Both the position numbers and the translations under genes were made by a program. Of a stretch of 64,000 nt of DNA, positions 1 through 8,658 are shown one piece after another. Each line of letters begins with the position of its first letter. The first letter of the stretch is position 1. The notes below the pieces were generated by a model. That model had not been told where the DNA came from, made no database searches, and saw nothing but the letters and a program-made list of their open reading frames with translations. Source of the stretch: Actinoplanes palleronii (GTDB lineage Bacteria; Actinomycetota; Actinomycetes; Mycobacteriales; Micromonosporaceae); contig NZ_BOMS01000004.1 in NCBI RefSeq assembly GCF_016862315.1, positions 18,327 to 82,326 of the forward strand, written 5' to 3'.

Positions 1-160
1 TCTCCAGCCCCGTGATGATCCGCGCGCACGTGGTCTTGCCCGAGCCGGACTCCCCCACCACGGCGAGGGACCCGCCGGTCGGCACCGAGAAGCTCACCCC
101 GTCCACCGCGACGAACCGCCCCTTGAACACTTTGCGCAGGTCACGTACCTCAAGCAACAC
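1..160 (-). CDS. Peptide/nickel ABC transporter ATPase, second subunit (DppF/OppF-like), partial
   Basis: Only the first 53 codons lie in the window; the gene continues past base 1. The GTG start at 160 gives VLLEVRDLRKVFKG, followed by an ABC N-terminal fold and an intact Walker A motif (GESGSGKTT) near residues 35-43. It would hydrolyse ATP on the cytoplasmic face to drive uptake through the two permeases encoded upstream. The start overlaps the 3' end of the other ATPase gene by 11 bases, which indicates translational coupling as the fifth gene of the operon. The DppF/OppF assignment rests on operon position (DppD-type ATPase just before it); the signature and Walker B motifs are outside the window. 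Confidence 0.85.
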   Translation of the reverse strand, partial: MLLEVRDLRKVFKGRFVAVDGVSFSVPTGGSLAVVGESGSGKTTCARIITGLE

Positions 161-1103
161 TCGGCGTCTCCCTGGGAAGAAGGTGGCAGGCGGCCAGTCC
201 GGAGTCGATCGGCAGCAGCGCCGGGCGGACGTCCCGGCACAGCCCGGCCGCCTGAGGGCACCGGTCGGCGAAGACACACCCGGCCGGCGCGTCGAACGCC
301 GACTGCGGTGACCCCGGCACGGTCGCCAGCCGCTCCCCCGGCGCCACCGTCCCGGGCCGCGAGCGCAGCAGCGCCTGCGTGTACGGGTGCCGGGCGTCCT
401 CGTGCAGCCGGTCGGCGGGCAGGATCTCGACGATCTCCCCGGCGTACATCACCGCGATCCGGTCGCACACCGCGGCGGCCAGTTCCAGGTCGTGCGAGAT
501 GAACAGCAGCGCGCTGCCGTGCTCGCGGCGCCGCTCGTTGAGGATCGCCACCACCTCCTCCTGGGTGGTGACGTCCAGCGCCGTGGTCGGCTCGTCGGCC
601 AGGATCAGCTTCGGCGAGGTGGCCAGCGCGGCTGCGATCACCACCCGTTGCAGCAGGCCGCCGGAGAGCTCGTGCGGGCGCTGGCGCAGCCGCCGTGCGA
701 CGTGGTCGACACCGACGTCGGCGAGCAGCCCGGCCGCCCGTGTCCGCGCGTCGGACCGACTGACACCCTGGTCACGCAGCACCTCGGTGAGGAAGTCGCC
801 GATCGTCCGGACCGGGTTGACGGTGGCCCGCGGGTCCTGGAAGACCATCGCCACGTCCTGCGAGCGCATCCGGCGCAGCCCGGCGCCGTCCAGCGTGTGC
901 ACGTCGGTGTCGCCGAACCGGACCGTGCCGGTGGCCCGGGCGCCCGGCGGCAGCAGCCGCAGCACCGACTTGACCGTCATCGACTTGCCCGAACCGGACT
1001 CGCCGACCAGGCCGACGGCCTCCCCGGCCGCCACCGACAGGGTGACGTCCCGCAGGATCGGCCGGCCGTTGATCTCCACCCGGAGGTGGTCGAACTCCAG
1101 CAT
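150..1103 (-). CDS. Peptide/nickel ABC transporter ATPase, first subunit (DppD/OppD-like)
   Basis: 317 residues. ATPase of a family-5 (dipeptide, oligopeptide or nickel) importer. Walker A is GESGSGKSM near residue 35, the signature is LSGGLLQR (the Q before R is usual, the L-L pair less so), and Walker B is LILADEPTTALD. The C-terminal oligo_HPY extension contains the HPYTQALL segment and four cysteines (GCVFADRCP, LC, AC) typical of DppD/OppD proteins. The start was taken at the ATG at 1103, two bases after the permease stop; a much longer in-frame extension upstream is antisense to the permease and has no homology-like content. Fourth gene of the importer operon. Confidence 0.9.
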   Translation of the reverse strand: MLEFDHLRVEINGRPILRDVTLSVAAGEAVGLVGESGSGKSMTVKSVLRLLPPGARATGTVRFGDTDVHTLDGAGLRRMRSQDVAMVFQDPRATVNPVRTIGDFLTEVLRDQGVSRSDARTRAAGLLADVGVDHVARRLRQRPHELSGGLLQRVVIAAALATSPKLILADEPTTALDVTTQEEVVAILNERRREHGSALLFISHDLELAAAVCDRIAVMYAGEIVEILPADRLHEDARHPYTQALLRSRPGTVAPGERLATVPGSPQSAFDAPAGCVFADRCPQAAGLCRDVRPALLPIDSGLAACHLLPRETPSVA

Positions 1104-1105
1104 CG

Positions 1106-1945
1106 TCACCGGACACCTCCGCCGAATCGTTCGGCCAGCCGCTCGGCGACCACGGTGAAGGCCACCACGGTGATCACCACGGCGACGGCGGCCTCGATGG
1201 ACTGTTGCGGGAAACCCGCCAGGATGGACGGCTGACCGTTCGCGATCATCAGGCCCCAGTCCGAGGCCGGTGGTTGCAGGCCGAGGCCGAGGAAGGAGAT
1301 CGAGGCCAGGTCGATCATGGCGTACCCGAAACCGATCGCGGCCTGGACCACCAGCAGCGGCGCCAGGTTCGGCAGCAGATGCCGCAGGCAGATGTGCCAT
1401 CCGGAGAAGCCCTGCACCCGCAGCGCCTCGATGTACGGCAGGTTCCGCTCACGCAAGGCCGCGGCCCGCATCACCCGGGCGATCATCGGCACGAAGGCCA
1501 GTGACAGCGCGACCACCGGCGCGGTGAACCCGGCCCCGAAGATCGCCGCCACGGTGATCGCCAGGACCAGCCCGGGGAACGCGAACAGGATGTCGAGCAG
1601 CCGGGAGACCGCCGCGTCGAACCAGCCGCCGAACCAGGCCGCGGTCACCGCGAGCGCGGTGCCGGCGGTGCCGGCCGCGAGGACCACGATCAGCGGGCCG
1701 GCCAGGCTGGTGCGGGCGCCGGCCATCAGCCGGGACAGCAGGTCACGGCCCAGGTCGTCGGTGCCGAGCGGATGGTCGCCGGTGAACGGGGCGTAGGCGT
1801 TCAGCGGGTCGACGGCGGTCGGGTCGTGCGGCGTGATCCACGGCGCGAGGAGCGCGAGCAGCACCACGAGCACGCAGACGACGGCGGCCGCCATGGGGAC
1901 AAATCGGATTTTTACTAAACGTCGAGGGAGAGCCAGGGTGCTCAC
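1106..1945 (-). CDS. Peptide/nickel ABC transporter permease (DppC-like)
   Basis: 279 residues, an inner-membrane permease with about six hydrophobic segments. It begins with a short cytoplasmic leader and a first membrane helix near residues 15-37, then the DppC-type periplasmic loop (PHDPTAVDP, HPLGTDDLGRDLLSRL). The EAA loop that contacts the ATPase is seen around EALRVQGFSGWHICLRHLLP. Those motifs define the second permease of family-5 importers. It lies 22 bases downstream of the DppB-like gene and 2 bases upstream of the first ATPase gene, so it is part of one operon. The transported substrate cannot be read from the permease. Confidence 0.9.
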   Translation of the reverse strand: MSTLALPRRLVKIRFVPMAAAVVCVLVVLLALLAPWITPHDPTAVDPLNAYAPFTGDHPLGTDDLGRDLLSRLMAGARTSLAGPLIVVLAAGTAGTALAVTAAWFGGWFDAAVSRLLDILFAFPGLVLAITVAAIFGAGFTAPVVALSLAFVPMIARVMRAAALRERNLPYIEALRVQGFSGWHICLRHLLPNLAPLLVVQAAIGFGYAMIDLASISFLGLGLQPPASDWGLMIANGQPSILAGFPQQSIEAAVAVVITVVAFTVVAERLAERFGGGVR

Positions 1946-1967
1946 GAGTCACTTCCCCGTCGGCGGA

Positions 1968-2912
1968 TCATGCGGTCCGCTCCGTCAGCAGCCGCGGGTC
2001 GAGGACCGCGTTGAGCACGTCGACCAGCATGTTGACCACCAGGAACGCGGCCACCAGCAGCAGCGACAGCACCTGCACCACCACCAGGTCCTGCCGGGCC
2101 GCGCTCTGCACCAGCAGCGAGCCGAGCCCGCTCACCCCGAACGCCTGCTCGGCCACCGCGGTGCCGGCGAACAGCCCGGCCACGGTCACCCCGGAGACCG
2201 CCAGGATCGGCGGCGCGGCGTTGCGCAGCACGTGCCGGCGCAGCACCGCCAGGCGCGGCAGGCCCCGGGCCCGGGCCGCGGCCACGTGGTCGGCGGCGAG
2301 TTCGGCGCGGACCTCGGTGCGGGTGATCCGGCTGACGTAGGCGAGGTAGCCGCCGCTGAGCGCGAGCGCCGGCAGCGTCAAGTGGTGGATCCGGTCCCCG
2401 AACCCCTCGCCGGAGCCGAAGACCGGGAACCAGGACAGCTTGGTCGCGAAGATCCAGATCAGCAGGATCGCGGCCACGAACGCCGGCGCCGCCATCAGGA
2501 TCGTGGTGACCACCGTGAGCGCGCCGTCGACGACCTTGCCGGCCGCTCCGGCGAGCACACCGGAGACCACCCCGATCACCAGGATCACCACCGACGCGTA
2601 CGCCACCAGCAGCGCGGTGGTGCCGATCCGCGACGAGATCAGCGTGGTGACCGGCTCCTTGAGCACCATCGACGTGCCCGGGTCACCGGTGAGCAGGCCA
2701 CCGAGCCAGTGCCCGTACTGCACCCAGAACGGGTCGTCCAGGTGGTACTGCGCGCGGATCGCGGCCATCGTCGCCGGTGTGACCTCGTGCCCGCCGGCCA
2801 GGATGCTCGCCGGGTCCCCCGGTGCCAGGTAGAGCGCCCCGAAGATGACCACACTGGCGACCGCCACGGTGGCCAGCATCCCGCCGAGCTTCCGGGCCAC
2901 GAACCAGATCAT
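1968..2912 (-). CDS. Peptide/nickel ABC transporter permease (DppB-like)
   Basis: 314 residues. The N-terminus MIWFVARKLGGMLATVAVAS is the classic first membrane helix of DppB-type permeases, and APGDPASILAG matches their first periplasmic loop. Five further helices follow, with the cytoplasmic EAA-like loop AAARARGLPRLAVLRRHVLR. It would form the membrane channel with the DppC-like partner. Its ATG overlaps the stop of the solute-binding protein gene by four bases (2909-2912), a sign of coupled translation. Family assignment is secure; substrate is unknown. Confidence 0.9.
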   Translation of the reverse strand: MIWFVARKLGGMLATVAVASVVIFGALYLAPGDPASILAGGHEVTPATMAAIRAQYHLDDPFWVQYGHWLGGLLTGDPGTSMVLKEPVTTLISSRIGTTALLVAYASVVILVIGVVSGVLAGAAGKVVDGALTVVTTILMAAPAFVAAILLIWIFATKLSWFPVFGSGEGFGDRIHHLTLPALALSGGYLAYVSRITRTEVRAELAADHVAAARARGLPRLAVLRRHVLRNAAPPILAVSGVTVAGLFAGTAVAEQAFGVSGLGSLLVQSAARQDLVVVQVLSLLLVAAFLVVNMLVDVLNAVLDPRLLTERTA

Positions 2913-4546
2913 GCGGTGCCCACCTGAGCGGCCCAGGCCGAACTGATGTAGGAGAACGACGCCGGCGCCCCGGTGACCCGCTTGTTCAGGAACAGCCGGT
3001 TGTACGACTCGGCCAGGGTGATCTGCAGCTTGGCCGGCCCGAAGATCGCCTGCGCGGCCACGAACGCCTGCGCCGACGCGGCCGGGTCGGTCGCCGACAC
3101 CGCGGTCACGATGTTCTTGGTGACCGCGGTGTCCTCGTAGTTCGTCCAGTTGAACAGCGCGCCCTTGAGCACGAAGCCCGGCGCGTAGTACAGCGCGCCC
3201 GGCACCTCGAGATACCCGGTGGTGGCGATGAAGTCGATGCCCTTGCGCAGCGCCGGGTCATAGAACAGCCCGGCGAACTCGGCCGCCTGCAACTGCTTGA
3301 TCGTCATCTTCAGCCCGATCTGCTGGGCGGCGGCCTGCGCGATCGTGGCGGTCTGCAGCAGCGACTGGTCACCGGCCGGCAGCGCGATCACCAGGTCGGT
3401 GCGGCTCGGCGAGGCGTCGGCGACCAACTGCTTGGCCTTCGCCAGGTCGGCCTTCGAGGTGTCCGGCAGGGCCGCGTACCCGGCGTCGTAGACGCTCTTG
3501 GCCGGACTGCCGTTCCAGGCCATCGGCGGGGTGAACGTCTTGAGCGGCTCACCGGCGCCCTTGAGCACGCTCGTCACGAAGCTGGTCTTGTCGATCGCCA
3601 GGTCGAGCGCCTGGCGGATCCTCGGGTCGGCGGCCGGGCCGTCGGTGGCGACCGCGCCGAGGCTGAACGTCTCGGTGCTCGGCCCGAAGTACAGCTTGCC
3701 CACGCTGGCCTTCTGCAGGGCGGCGATGCTGCCGGCCGGCGCGCCGTAGACGCCGTCCACCTCGCCGGAGAGCAACGCGCTGGTCAGCGTGCTGCTGTCG
3801 GTCAGGAACACGAACTGGAAGCTGGCCGCCTTCGCCTTGCGCGCGGTGTCCCAGTAGGTCTCGTTCCGCTTCAGGGTGATCTTCTGGCCGCTCTGCCAGG
3901 AGTCCAGCCGGAACGGCCCGGTGCACATCAGCCCGCCGCTCGCGGTGCCGAACCCGGCCGCCGCCGTGGTCGCGTACTTCTCCTCGATGATCGCGCCCGG
4001 CACACCGGCCAGGTCCGGCACGAACTGCATGTCCGGCGCGGTGAACGTGACCGTGACCTCGAGCGGGCCGGTCCTGGCGATCGTCTTGACGTTCGCGAAC
4101 ACGTGCGCGCTGTAGGACGCCAGCTTCGGGTCCATGTTCCGCTTCAGGCTGTAGACCACGTCGTCGGCGGTCAGCGCCGCGCCGTCCCAGAACGTCACGC
4201 CGGCTCGCAGGGTGATCACCACGGTGGTGGCGTCCTTCTGGGTGACCGCGCTGGCCAGGCCGGGTGACGTCGAGTAGTCGGTGTTCAGCCGGAGCAGGCT
4301 CTCGCAGAGGTTGGTGCCGACCGTGTTCGCCGAGTAGTCCCCGGTCCGGGCCGGGTCGAGCGACGCCGGCTCACCGGACGGCAGCGCCCAGGTGACGCTG
4401 TCGACGTCTCCGGTCGCGGCCGGCGTGGTCTCGGTCAGCTCGATCGTCGCCGCGGCCGCCGGCCCGCCGCCGGACCCACCACCGCAGCCGGCCACCGCGA
4501 CGCTCAGCACGACAGCCGAAGCCGCCAGCGCTATCTTGATGATCAT
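2909..4546 (-). CDS. Family-5 extracellular solute-binding lipoprotein of the ABC importer
   Basis: 545 residues, the usual length for SBP_bac_5 proteins. The start gives a lipoprotein signal peptide with lipobox VAGC (Cys at residue 20), then a Gly-rich linker. The mature protein has family landmarks: ALPSGEPASLDPARTGDY near the start, FWDGAALTADDVVYSLKR, and a GTGPF-like segment (MCTGPFRLDSW). It would be tethered outside the membrane and deliver peptides, nickel chelates or another small ligand to the permeases. It is the first gene of the five-gene operon; a ribosome site (GGGAG) sits about 9 bases before the ATG. Ligand identity cannot be judged from sequence. Confidence 0.9.
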   Translation of the reverse strand: MIIKIALAASAVVLSVAVAGCGGGSGGGPAAAATIELTETTPAATGDVDSVTWALPSGEPASLDPARTGDYSANTVGTNLCESLLRLNTDYSTSPGLASAVTQKDATTVVITLRAGVTFWDGAALTADDVVYSLKRNMDPKLASYSAHVFANVKTIARTGPLEVTVTFTAPDMQFVPDLAGVPGAIIEEKYATTAAAGFGTASGGLMCTGPFRLDSWQSGQKITLKRNETYWDTARKAKAASFQFVFLTDSSTLTSALLSGEVDGVYGAPAGSIAALQKASVGKLYFGPSTETFSLGAVATDGPAADPRIRQALDLAIDKTSFVTSVLKGAGEPLKTFTPPMAWNGSPAKSVYDAGYAALPDTSKADLAKAKQLVADASPSRTDLVIALPAGDQSLLQTATIAQAAAQQIGLKMTIKQLQAAEFAGLFYDPALRKGIDFIATTGYLEVPGALYYAPGFVLKGALFNWTNYEDTAVTKNIVTAVSATDPAASAQAFVAAQAIFGPAKLQITLAESYNRLFLNKRVTGAPASFSYISSAWAAQVGTA

Positions 4547-4974
4547 CTATGTATCTCCCTGGACTAGGGCACGAGAACGCACCACCGGAACGCCGCGGGG
4601 ACCACCCGCCGACCGGTCGCGGGTCCGGCGGCGTGTGGCGACGGTCTCAGAGTCCCGCCCAGGCCTGTAGATTGTCAATCCTGGAAATCAACTATTAACT
4701 ACTCGCCCAGCTAACCCCCGTTCACCAGGAGTCTTACCAGCTGGATAGTCCATCTTTTTCGACGAAAAACCTTTTCCGGTACGGCCGTGGAGCCCCGCCG
4801 CGGGCCACGCGCCGCGGTGGTCTCACGCGGCACCGCGCGGCGCCGGGTCCCTGAGCGACTCGCGCTTCCCCCGGCTGGCAAGATCATGCACCGTGATCAT
4901 TGATGCCTACTTATCCAGCACGCGTTGCGTGGTGGGGACGCCGTGAGTAATCCGGATCTCGGGGAGGCTCGCCG
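4547..4974. other. Intergenic region between the importer operon and mraY
   Basis: 428 bases without a convincing gene, between divergent genes. It holds the TTGACA element described separately, an A+T-rich stretch around 4680-4775 that stands out from the GC-rich surroundings, and a 15-base palindrome TTTTTCGACGAAAAA at 4755-4769. The mraY ribosome site GGGGAGG is at 4961-4967. Confidence 0.6.
4650..4678 (-). promoter_or_regulatory. Possible promoter of the peptide importer operon
   Basis: On the minus strand, a perfect -35 hexamer TTGACA (4678-4673) lies about 130 bases before the solute-binding gene. The -10 region at a 17-18 base spacing (GACTCT) is poor. Between it and the start codon the leader contains a GC-rich imperfect hairpin (about 4580-4630), which could be an attenuator. 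I do not recognise a known riboswitch. Confidence 0.3.
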
Positions 4975-6078
4975 GTGAGGGCGGTCATCGTCGCGGCGGC
5001 CGTCGCGTTCATCATCTCGCTGCTCGGCACGCCGGTGGCGATCCGGGTCTTCACCGCGCTCAAGGCCGGGCAGCCGATCCGGTCCCTCGGGCTCGCCTCG
5101 AGCGACGGCAAGAGGGGCACCCCCGCGATGGGCGGCGTGGTGTTCATCGTGGCGACCCTGTTCGCCTACGTCGCCGGGCACCTGGCGCTGACCACGCTGC
5201 CCGACCGGCAGATCGCGCAGGCGAAGCCGACCATGACGGCGCTCGTCCTGCTCGGGCTGTTCGTCTTCTGCGGCGCGGTCGGCTTCGTCGACGACCTGCT
5301 CAAGGTGCGCCAGAAGAACTCCGACGGCCTGTCCGCGAAGGGCAAGCTGCTCGGTCAGGTGATCATCGGCACCGGGTTCGGCATCGCCGCGCTCTACGTG
5401 GCGAGCACCAACGGCCAGACCGTGGCCAGCGAGCACATCTCGTTCATCCAGGACATCAGCTGGCTGAACGTCGGCAAGGTCGGCTCGGTGATGATGTTCG
5501 TCTTCGTGATCACCGCGATGTCGAACGGCGTGAACCTCACCGACGGCCTCGACGGCCTGGCCACCGGCGCGTCGATGCTGGTGCTCGGCGCGTACGCGCT
5601 GATCGGCTACTGGCAGTACCGGCACTGGTGCGCCGACGACACGTACGCCCGCGCGAACGACTACTGCTACCAGGTCCGGGATCCGCTGGAGATCTCCATG
5701 ATCGCCGCGGCCGCGGCCTGTGCCTGCCTGGGCTTCCTGTGGTGGAACACGTCCCCGGCGCGGATCTTCATGGGCGACGTCGGCGCGCTCGGCCTCGGCG
5801 CCCTGATCGGCGGCCTCGCGGTGGCGACCCGCACCACGCTGCTCTCGATCCTGATCGGCGGGCTGTTCGTCATCATCACGGTCACCTGGGTGATCCAGAT
5901 CGTCTCGTTCAAGACCACCGGCAAACGGGTCTTCCGGATGGTGCCGCTGCACCACCACTTCGAGCTGGCCGGGTGGAGCGAGGTCAACATCGTGGTCCGG
6001 TTCTGGACCATCGCCGGCGTCTGCGTGGCAGCCGGCCTGGGCCTGTTCTACTCGGACTTCCTGACCGCCGTCGGCTAG
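4975..6078 (+). CDS. mraY: Phospho-N-acetylmuramoyl-pentapeptide transferase (MraY)
   Basis: 367 residues, ten predicted membrane helices. MraY transfers phospho-MurNAc-pentapeptide from UDP to undecaprenyl phosphate, giving lipid I at the inner face of the membrane. Diagnostic motifs are all present: [10 protein letters not shown] (substrate loop), the [11 protein letters not shown] acidic pair, [25 protein letters not shown], and the [11 protein letters not shown] histidine loop near the C-terminus. The GTG start is set by the GGGGAGG site 8 bases upstream. It stands alone: no mur, fts or pbp gene is next to it, so it may be a second copy outside the division/cell-wall cluster. Function as MraY is well supported; dispensability is unknown. 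Confidence 0.92.
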   Translation: MRAVIVAAAVAFIISLLGTPVAIRVFTALKAGQPIRSLGLASSDGKRGTPAMGGVVFIVATLFAYVAGHLALTTLPDRQIAQAKPTMTALVLLGLFVFCGAVGFVDDLLKVRQKNSDGLSAKGKLLGQVIIGTGFGIAALYVASTNGQTVASEHISFIQDISWLNVGKVGSVMMFVFVITAMSNGVNLTDGLDGLATGASMLVLGAYALIGYWQYRHWCADDTYARANDYCYQVRDPLEISMIAAAAACACLGFLWWNTSPARIFMGDVGALGLGALIGGLAVATRTTLLSILIGGLFVIITVTWVIQIVSFKTTGKRVFRMVPLHHHFELAGWSEVNIVVRFWTIAGVCVAAGLGLFYSDFLTAVG

Positions 6079-6109
6079 CACCTCAGCGACGGCCGGCCGC
6101 CGCGCGGCG

Positions 6110-6289
6110 TCAGCGCGGGATGATCTGCACGCCGCGGGGCGGGAGGAAGCCGTCGATGCCCAGGCCGACCGGGTCGCCGGTCCGGTTGATCAGGAACCGG
6201 TGACCCGACCGGACCGCCGGCTCCACCCGCCGCCGGAGCTCCGGCGGCAGCTCGCTCGCGGCGCAGCCGGTGCCGATGCGCGTTGTCAC
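6110..6289 (-). pseudogene. Possible remnant of a beta-galactosidase-like (GH42) C-terminus
   Basis: The 318-base gap between mraY and the next gene contains a 59-codon minus-strand frame ending at 6110. Its last half reads HRFLINRTGDPVGLG, then LPPRGVQII, which resembles the C-terminal beta-sandwich of GH42 beta-galactosidases (a FLINHT-like strand and a final LPPRGVAVL strand). There is no upstream catalytic domain: an in-frame stop (6299-6301) sits just before the only candidate GTG start. I read it as a decayed fragment; the family match is from memory and weak. The rest of the gap (6290-6396) shows only the GAGGA ribosome site of the next gene. Confidence 0.3.
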
Positions 6290-6396
6290 CCGCGGCGATC
6301 ACGCCACCGGTGCTACGTCACTCCCCGGACTCCTTGGGCCGGCCCGCTTCGCGCCGATAAGTACCCCGTGCAGACCCACGAAGCCGAGGACGGCGC

Positions 6397-8658
6397 ATGA
6401 GCGGTCGTTCGACGAGTGGGCCCCGCCACCTGTGGTGGATCTACTTGACGGTCACCACCGTGCTCGCGGTCGTCTACGTCACCGTGCCGTTCAACGGCGG
6501 CACCCGATGGATCTACGTGCTGGTCAACAGCACCGCGCCGTTCGCCGTCTGGATCGGTCAGCGCGGGCACTCCCCGCAGCGCCGGGGCGGGTGGCTGGTG
6601 ATCGGCGCCGGGCTGCTGTTCTCGGCGGCCGGCGACGTGATCTTCGCGGTGCACACCGCCCGCAACGGCGGCGCGGCGTTCCCGTCCAGCGCGGACGTGT
6701 TCTACCTGTTCGGGCACCTGACCATCGCGGCCGGCACGGCGATGCTCGCCGCCCGGGCCGGGCGGACCGCGTTCGTCGACTCGGCGGTGATCCTCACCCC
6801 GCTGGCCAGCATCGCCTGGATCCTGGTCGTCGAGCCGACGATGACCGTCGGCGGCAGCACCCTCGCCCAGTTCTTCGCGGTCTCCGCGCCGGTGAACACG
6901 CTGATCGTGGTGTACTGCGCGCTGGCCCTGGCGCTCGGCGTGGAGCTGCGCACGCCCGGGGTGCGCTGGCTGCTGTCCGGGCTGGTGCTCTGGTTCGTCT
7001 CCGACGCGCTCTACACGCATCAGGGGCTGACCGGCACGTACACCGAGGGCGGCCTGATCGACCTCGGCTGGATGGCGATGCCGATCCTGATCGGCACGGC
7101 CGGCCTGCACCCGTCGATGGTGGCCACCACCCCGCGGCGCTCCGCGGTGAGCACGCTGACCCTGCCGCGGGCGCTGACCCTGTTCGGCGCCGCGCTGATC
7201 CTGCCCACCCTGAACCTGTGCTGGGAGCCGGGGCACTCCGAGGTGCCGATGGTGCTCGGCTCGGCGCTGTCCATCGCGCTCGTCGCGATCCGGCTGATCG
7301 GGCCGATCCACGAGCTGTCCTGGCGGGCCGGGCACGACCCGCTGACCGGGCTGGTCAACCGCAGCCTGCTGATGGACCGGGTGACGCTGGCCCTGAGCGC
7401 GCTGCCGGACGGCGGGTCGGCCCGCGTCGGCCTGCTCTTCTGCGACCTGGACCACTTCAAGAACGTCAACGACAGCCTCGGCCACGACGCCGGCGACCAG
7501 CTGCTCATGGAGATCAGCACCCGGCTGCGGGCCGCGGTGCGGGACGCCGACGTGGTGTGCCGGCTGGGTGGCGACGAGTTCGTCATCCTGATGCCGGACA
7601 CCACCGAGGAGCAGGCCGTGGAGATCGCGGAACGGGTGGCCGAGCGGCTCGGCGTACCCATGAGGCTCTCCGACGGCACCGAGTTCTTCGCCTCGTTGTC
7701 GATCGGGCTGCGCACCACCGGCGATCCGGACGCCGACCCGGACGCCCTGGTGCAGGACGCCGACACCGCGATGTACCAGGCCAAGGCGGCCGGCCGGGGC
7801 CGGGTGGTGCGGTTCGACGCGGAGATCCGCACGGAGGCCGCGCTGCGGCTGCGGCTGGACGCCGACCTGCGCCGGGCGCTCACCCACCCGGGCGAGCTGT
7901 TCTGTGTCTACCAGCCGGTGTTCCGGGTCGACGACGGCCGGCTGAGCTCGGTGGAGGCGCTGGTCCGGTGGCAGCACCCGGTGGACGGGATCCTGCCGCC
8001 GGCCGAGTTCGTGCCGATCGCCGAGGCGGCCGGCACCATCGCGCAGCTGTTCACGCTGGTGCTCGAGCAGACCCTGGCCGAGCAGCGCCGCTGGTTCCAC
8101 CAGACCGGGCGGTGGATCCCGGTCGCGGTCAACCTGTCGCCGCACCAGCTCGACGGATCCACCGCCGAGCTGGTGCTCTCCATGATCGAACGGATCGGCA
8201 CCCCGGCGGACCAGCTCACCCTGGAGCTGACCGAGACCGGGCTCGCCGATCCGGCGACGGTGGACGGCGCGCTCGGCCCGCTGCGGCGCGCCGGGGTCAA
8301 GATCGCTGTCGACGATTTCGGTACGGGGTACTCGTCGATGGCCCGGGTCGCCGACCACGGCTGGGACATCGTCAAGATCGACCGCGCGTTCGTCGCCGGC
8401 ATCCACCGTGACCAGGCGCGGTGCGCGCTCGCCGACGCGATGGTCAAGATGGCGCACGCCCTCGGCATGGTGACCGTCGCCGAGGGCGTCGACAACGCCG
8501 CCGACCTGCAGGTGCTCGCCCGGCTCGGCTGCGAGTACGCCCAGGGCTACCTGCTGGCCCGCCCGCTCGACGCGGCCGGCATCCTGGAGCTGGCCGGCCT
8601 GGAGACCCGCACGTCGGTGGAGTTACGCCCCGGCGGCGTCCAGGCGAGCCAGCTGTGA
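6397..8658 (+). CDS. Membrane GGDEF-EAL protein (cyclic-di-GMP turnover)
   Basis: 753 residues. The first ~310 form about nine membrane helices (a sensor region of unknown ligand). A GGDEF domain follows with LGGDEFVIL near residue 390, preceded by RDAD exactly five residues before GGDEF, the canonical product-inhibition I-site. The EAL domain (from ~residue 500) keeps the expected ligands: EALVRW, VNLSPHQL, LELTETG, DDFGTGYSS, VKIDRAFV, AEGVD and YAQGYLLARPL. Both diguanylate cyclase and phosphodiesterase activities are therefore possible; which dominates cannot be told. The ATG at 6397 has a GAGGA ribosome site. Its last 36 bases overlap the tail of the convergent aldo/keto reductase gene. 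Confidence 0.9.
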   Translation: MSGRSTSGPRHLWWIYLTVTTVLAVVYVTVPFNGGTRWIYVLVNSTAPFAVWIGQRGHSPQRRGGWLVIGAGLLFSAAGDVIFAVHTARNGGAAFPSSADVFYLFGHLTIAAGTAMLAARAGRTAFVDSAVILTPLASIAWILVVEPTMTVGGSTLAQFFAVSAPVNTLIVVYCALALALGVELRTPGVRWLLSGLVLWFVSDALYTHQGLTGTYTEGGLIDLGWMAMPILIGTAGLHPSMVATTPRRSAVSTLTLPRALTLFGAALILPTLNLCWEPGHSEVPMVLGSALSIALVAIRLIGPIHELSWRAGHDPLTGLVNRSLLMDRVTLALSALPDGGSARVGLLFCDLDHFKNVNDSLGHDAGDQLLMEISTRLRAAVRDADVVCRLGGDEFVILMPDTTEEQAVEIAERVAERLGVPMRLSDGTEFFASLSIGLRTTGDPDADPDALVQDADTAMYQAKAAGRGRVVRFDAEIRTEAALRLRLDADLRRALTHPGELFCVYQPVFRVDDGRLSSVEALVRWQHPVDGILPPAEFVPIAEAAGTIAQLFTLVLEQTLAEQRRWFHQTGRWIPVAVNLSPHQLDGSTAELVLSMIERIGTPADQLTLELTETGLADPATVDGALGPLRRAGVKIAVDDFGTGYSSMARVADHGWDIVKIDRAFVAGIHRDQARCALADAMVKMAHALGMVTVAEGVDNAADLQVLARLGCEYAQGYLLARPLDAAGILELAGLETRTSVELRPGGVQASQL

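Noticed and set aside
4580..4650. Riboswitch in the leader of the peptide importer
   Set aside because: GC-rich hairpin potential but no recognisable aptamer core.
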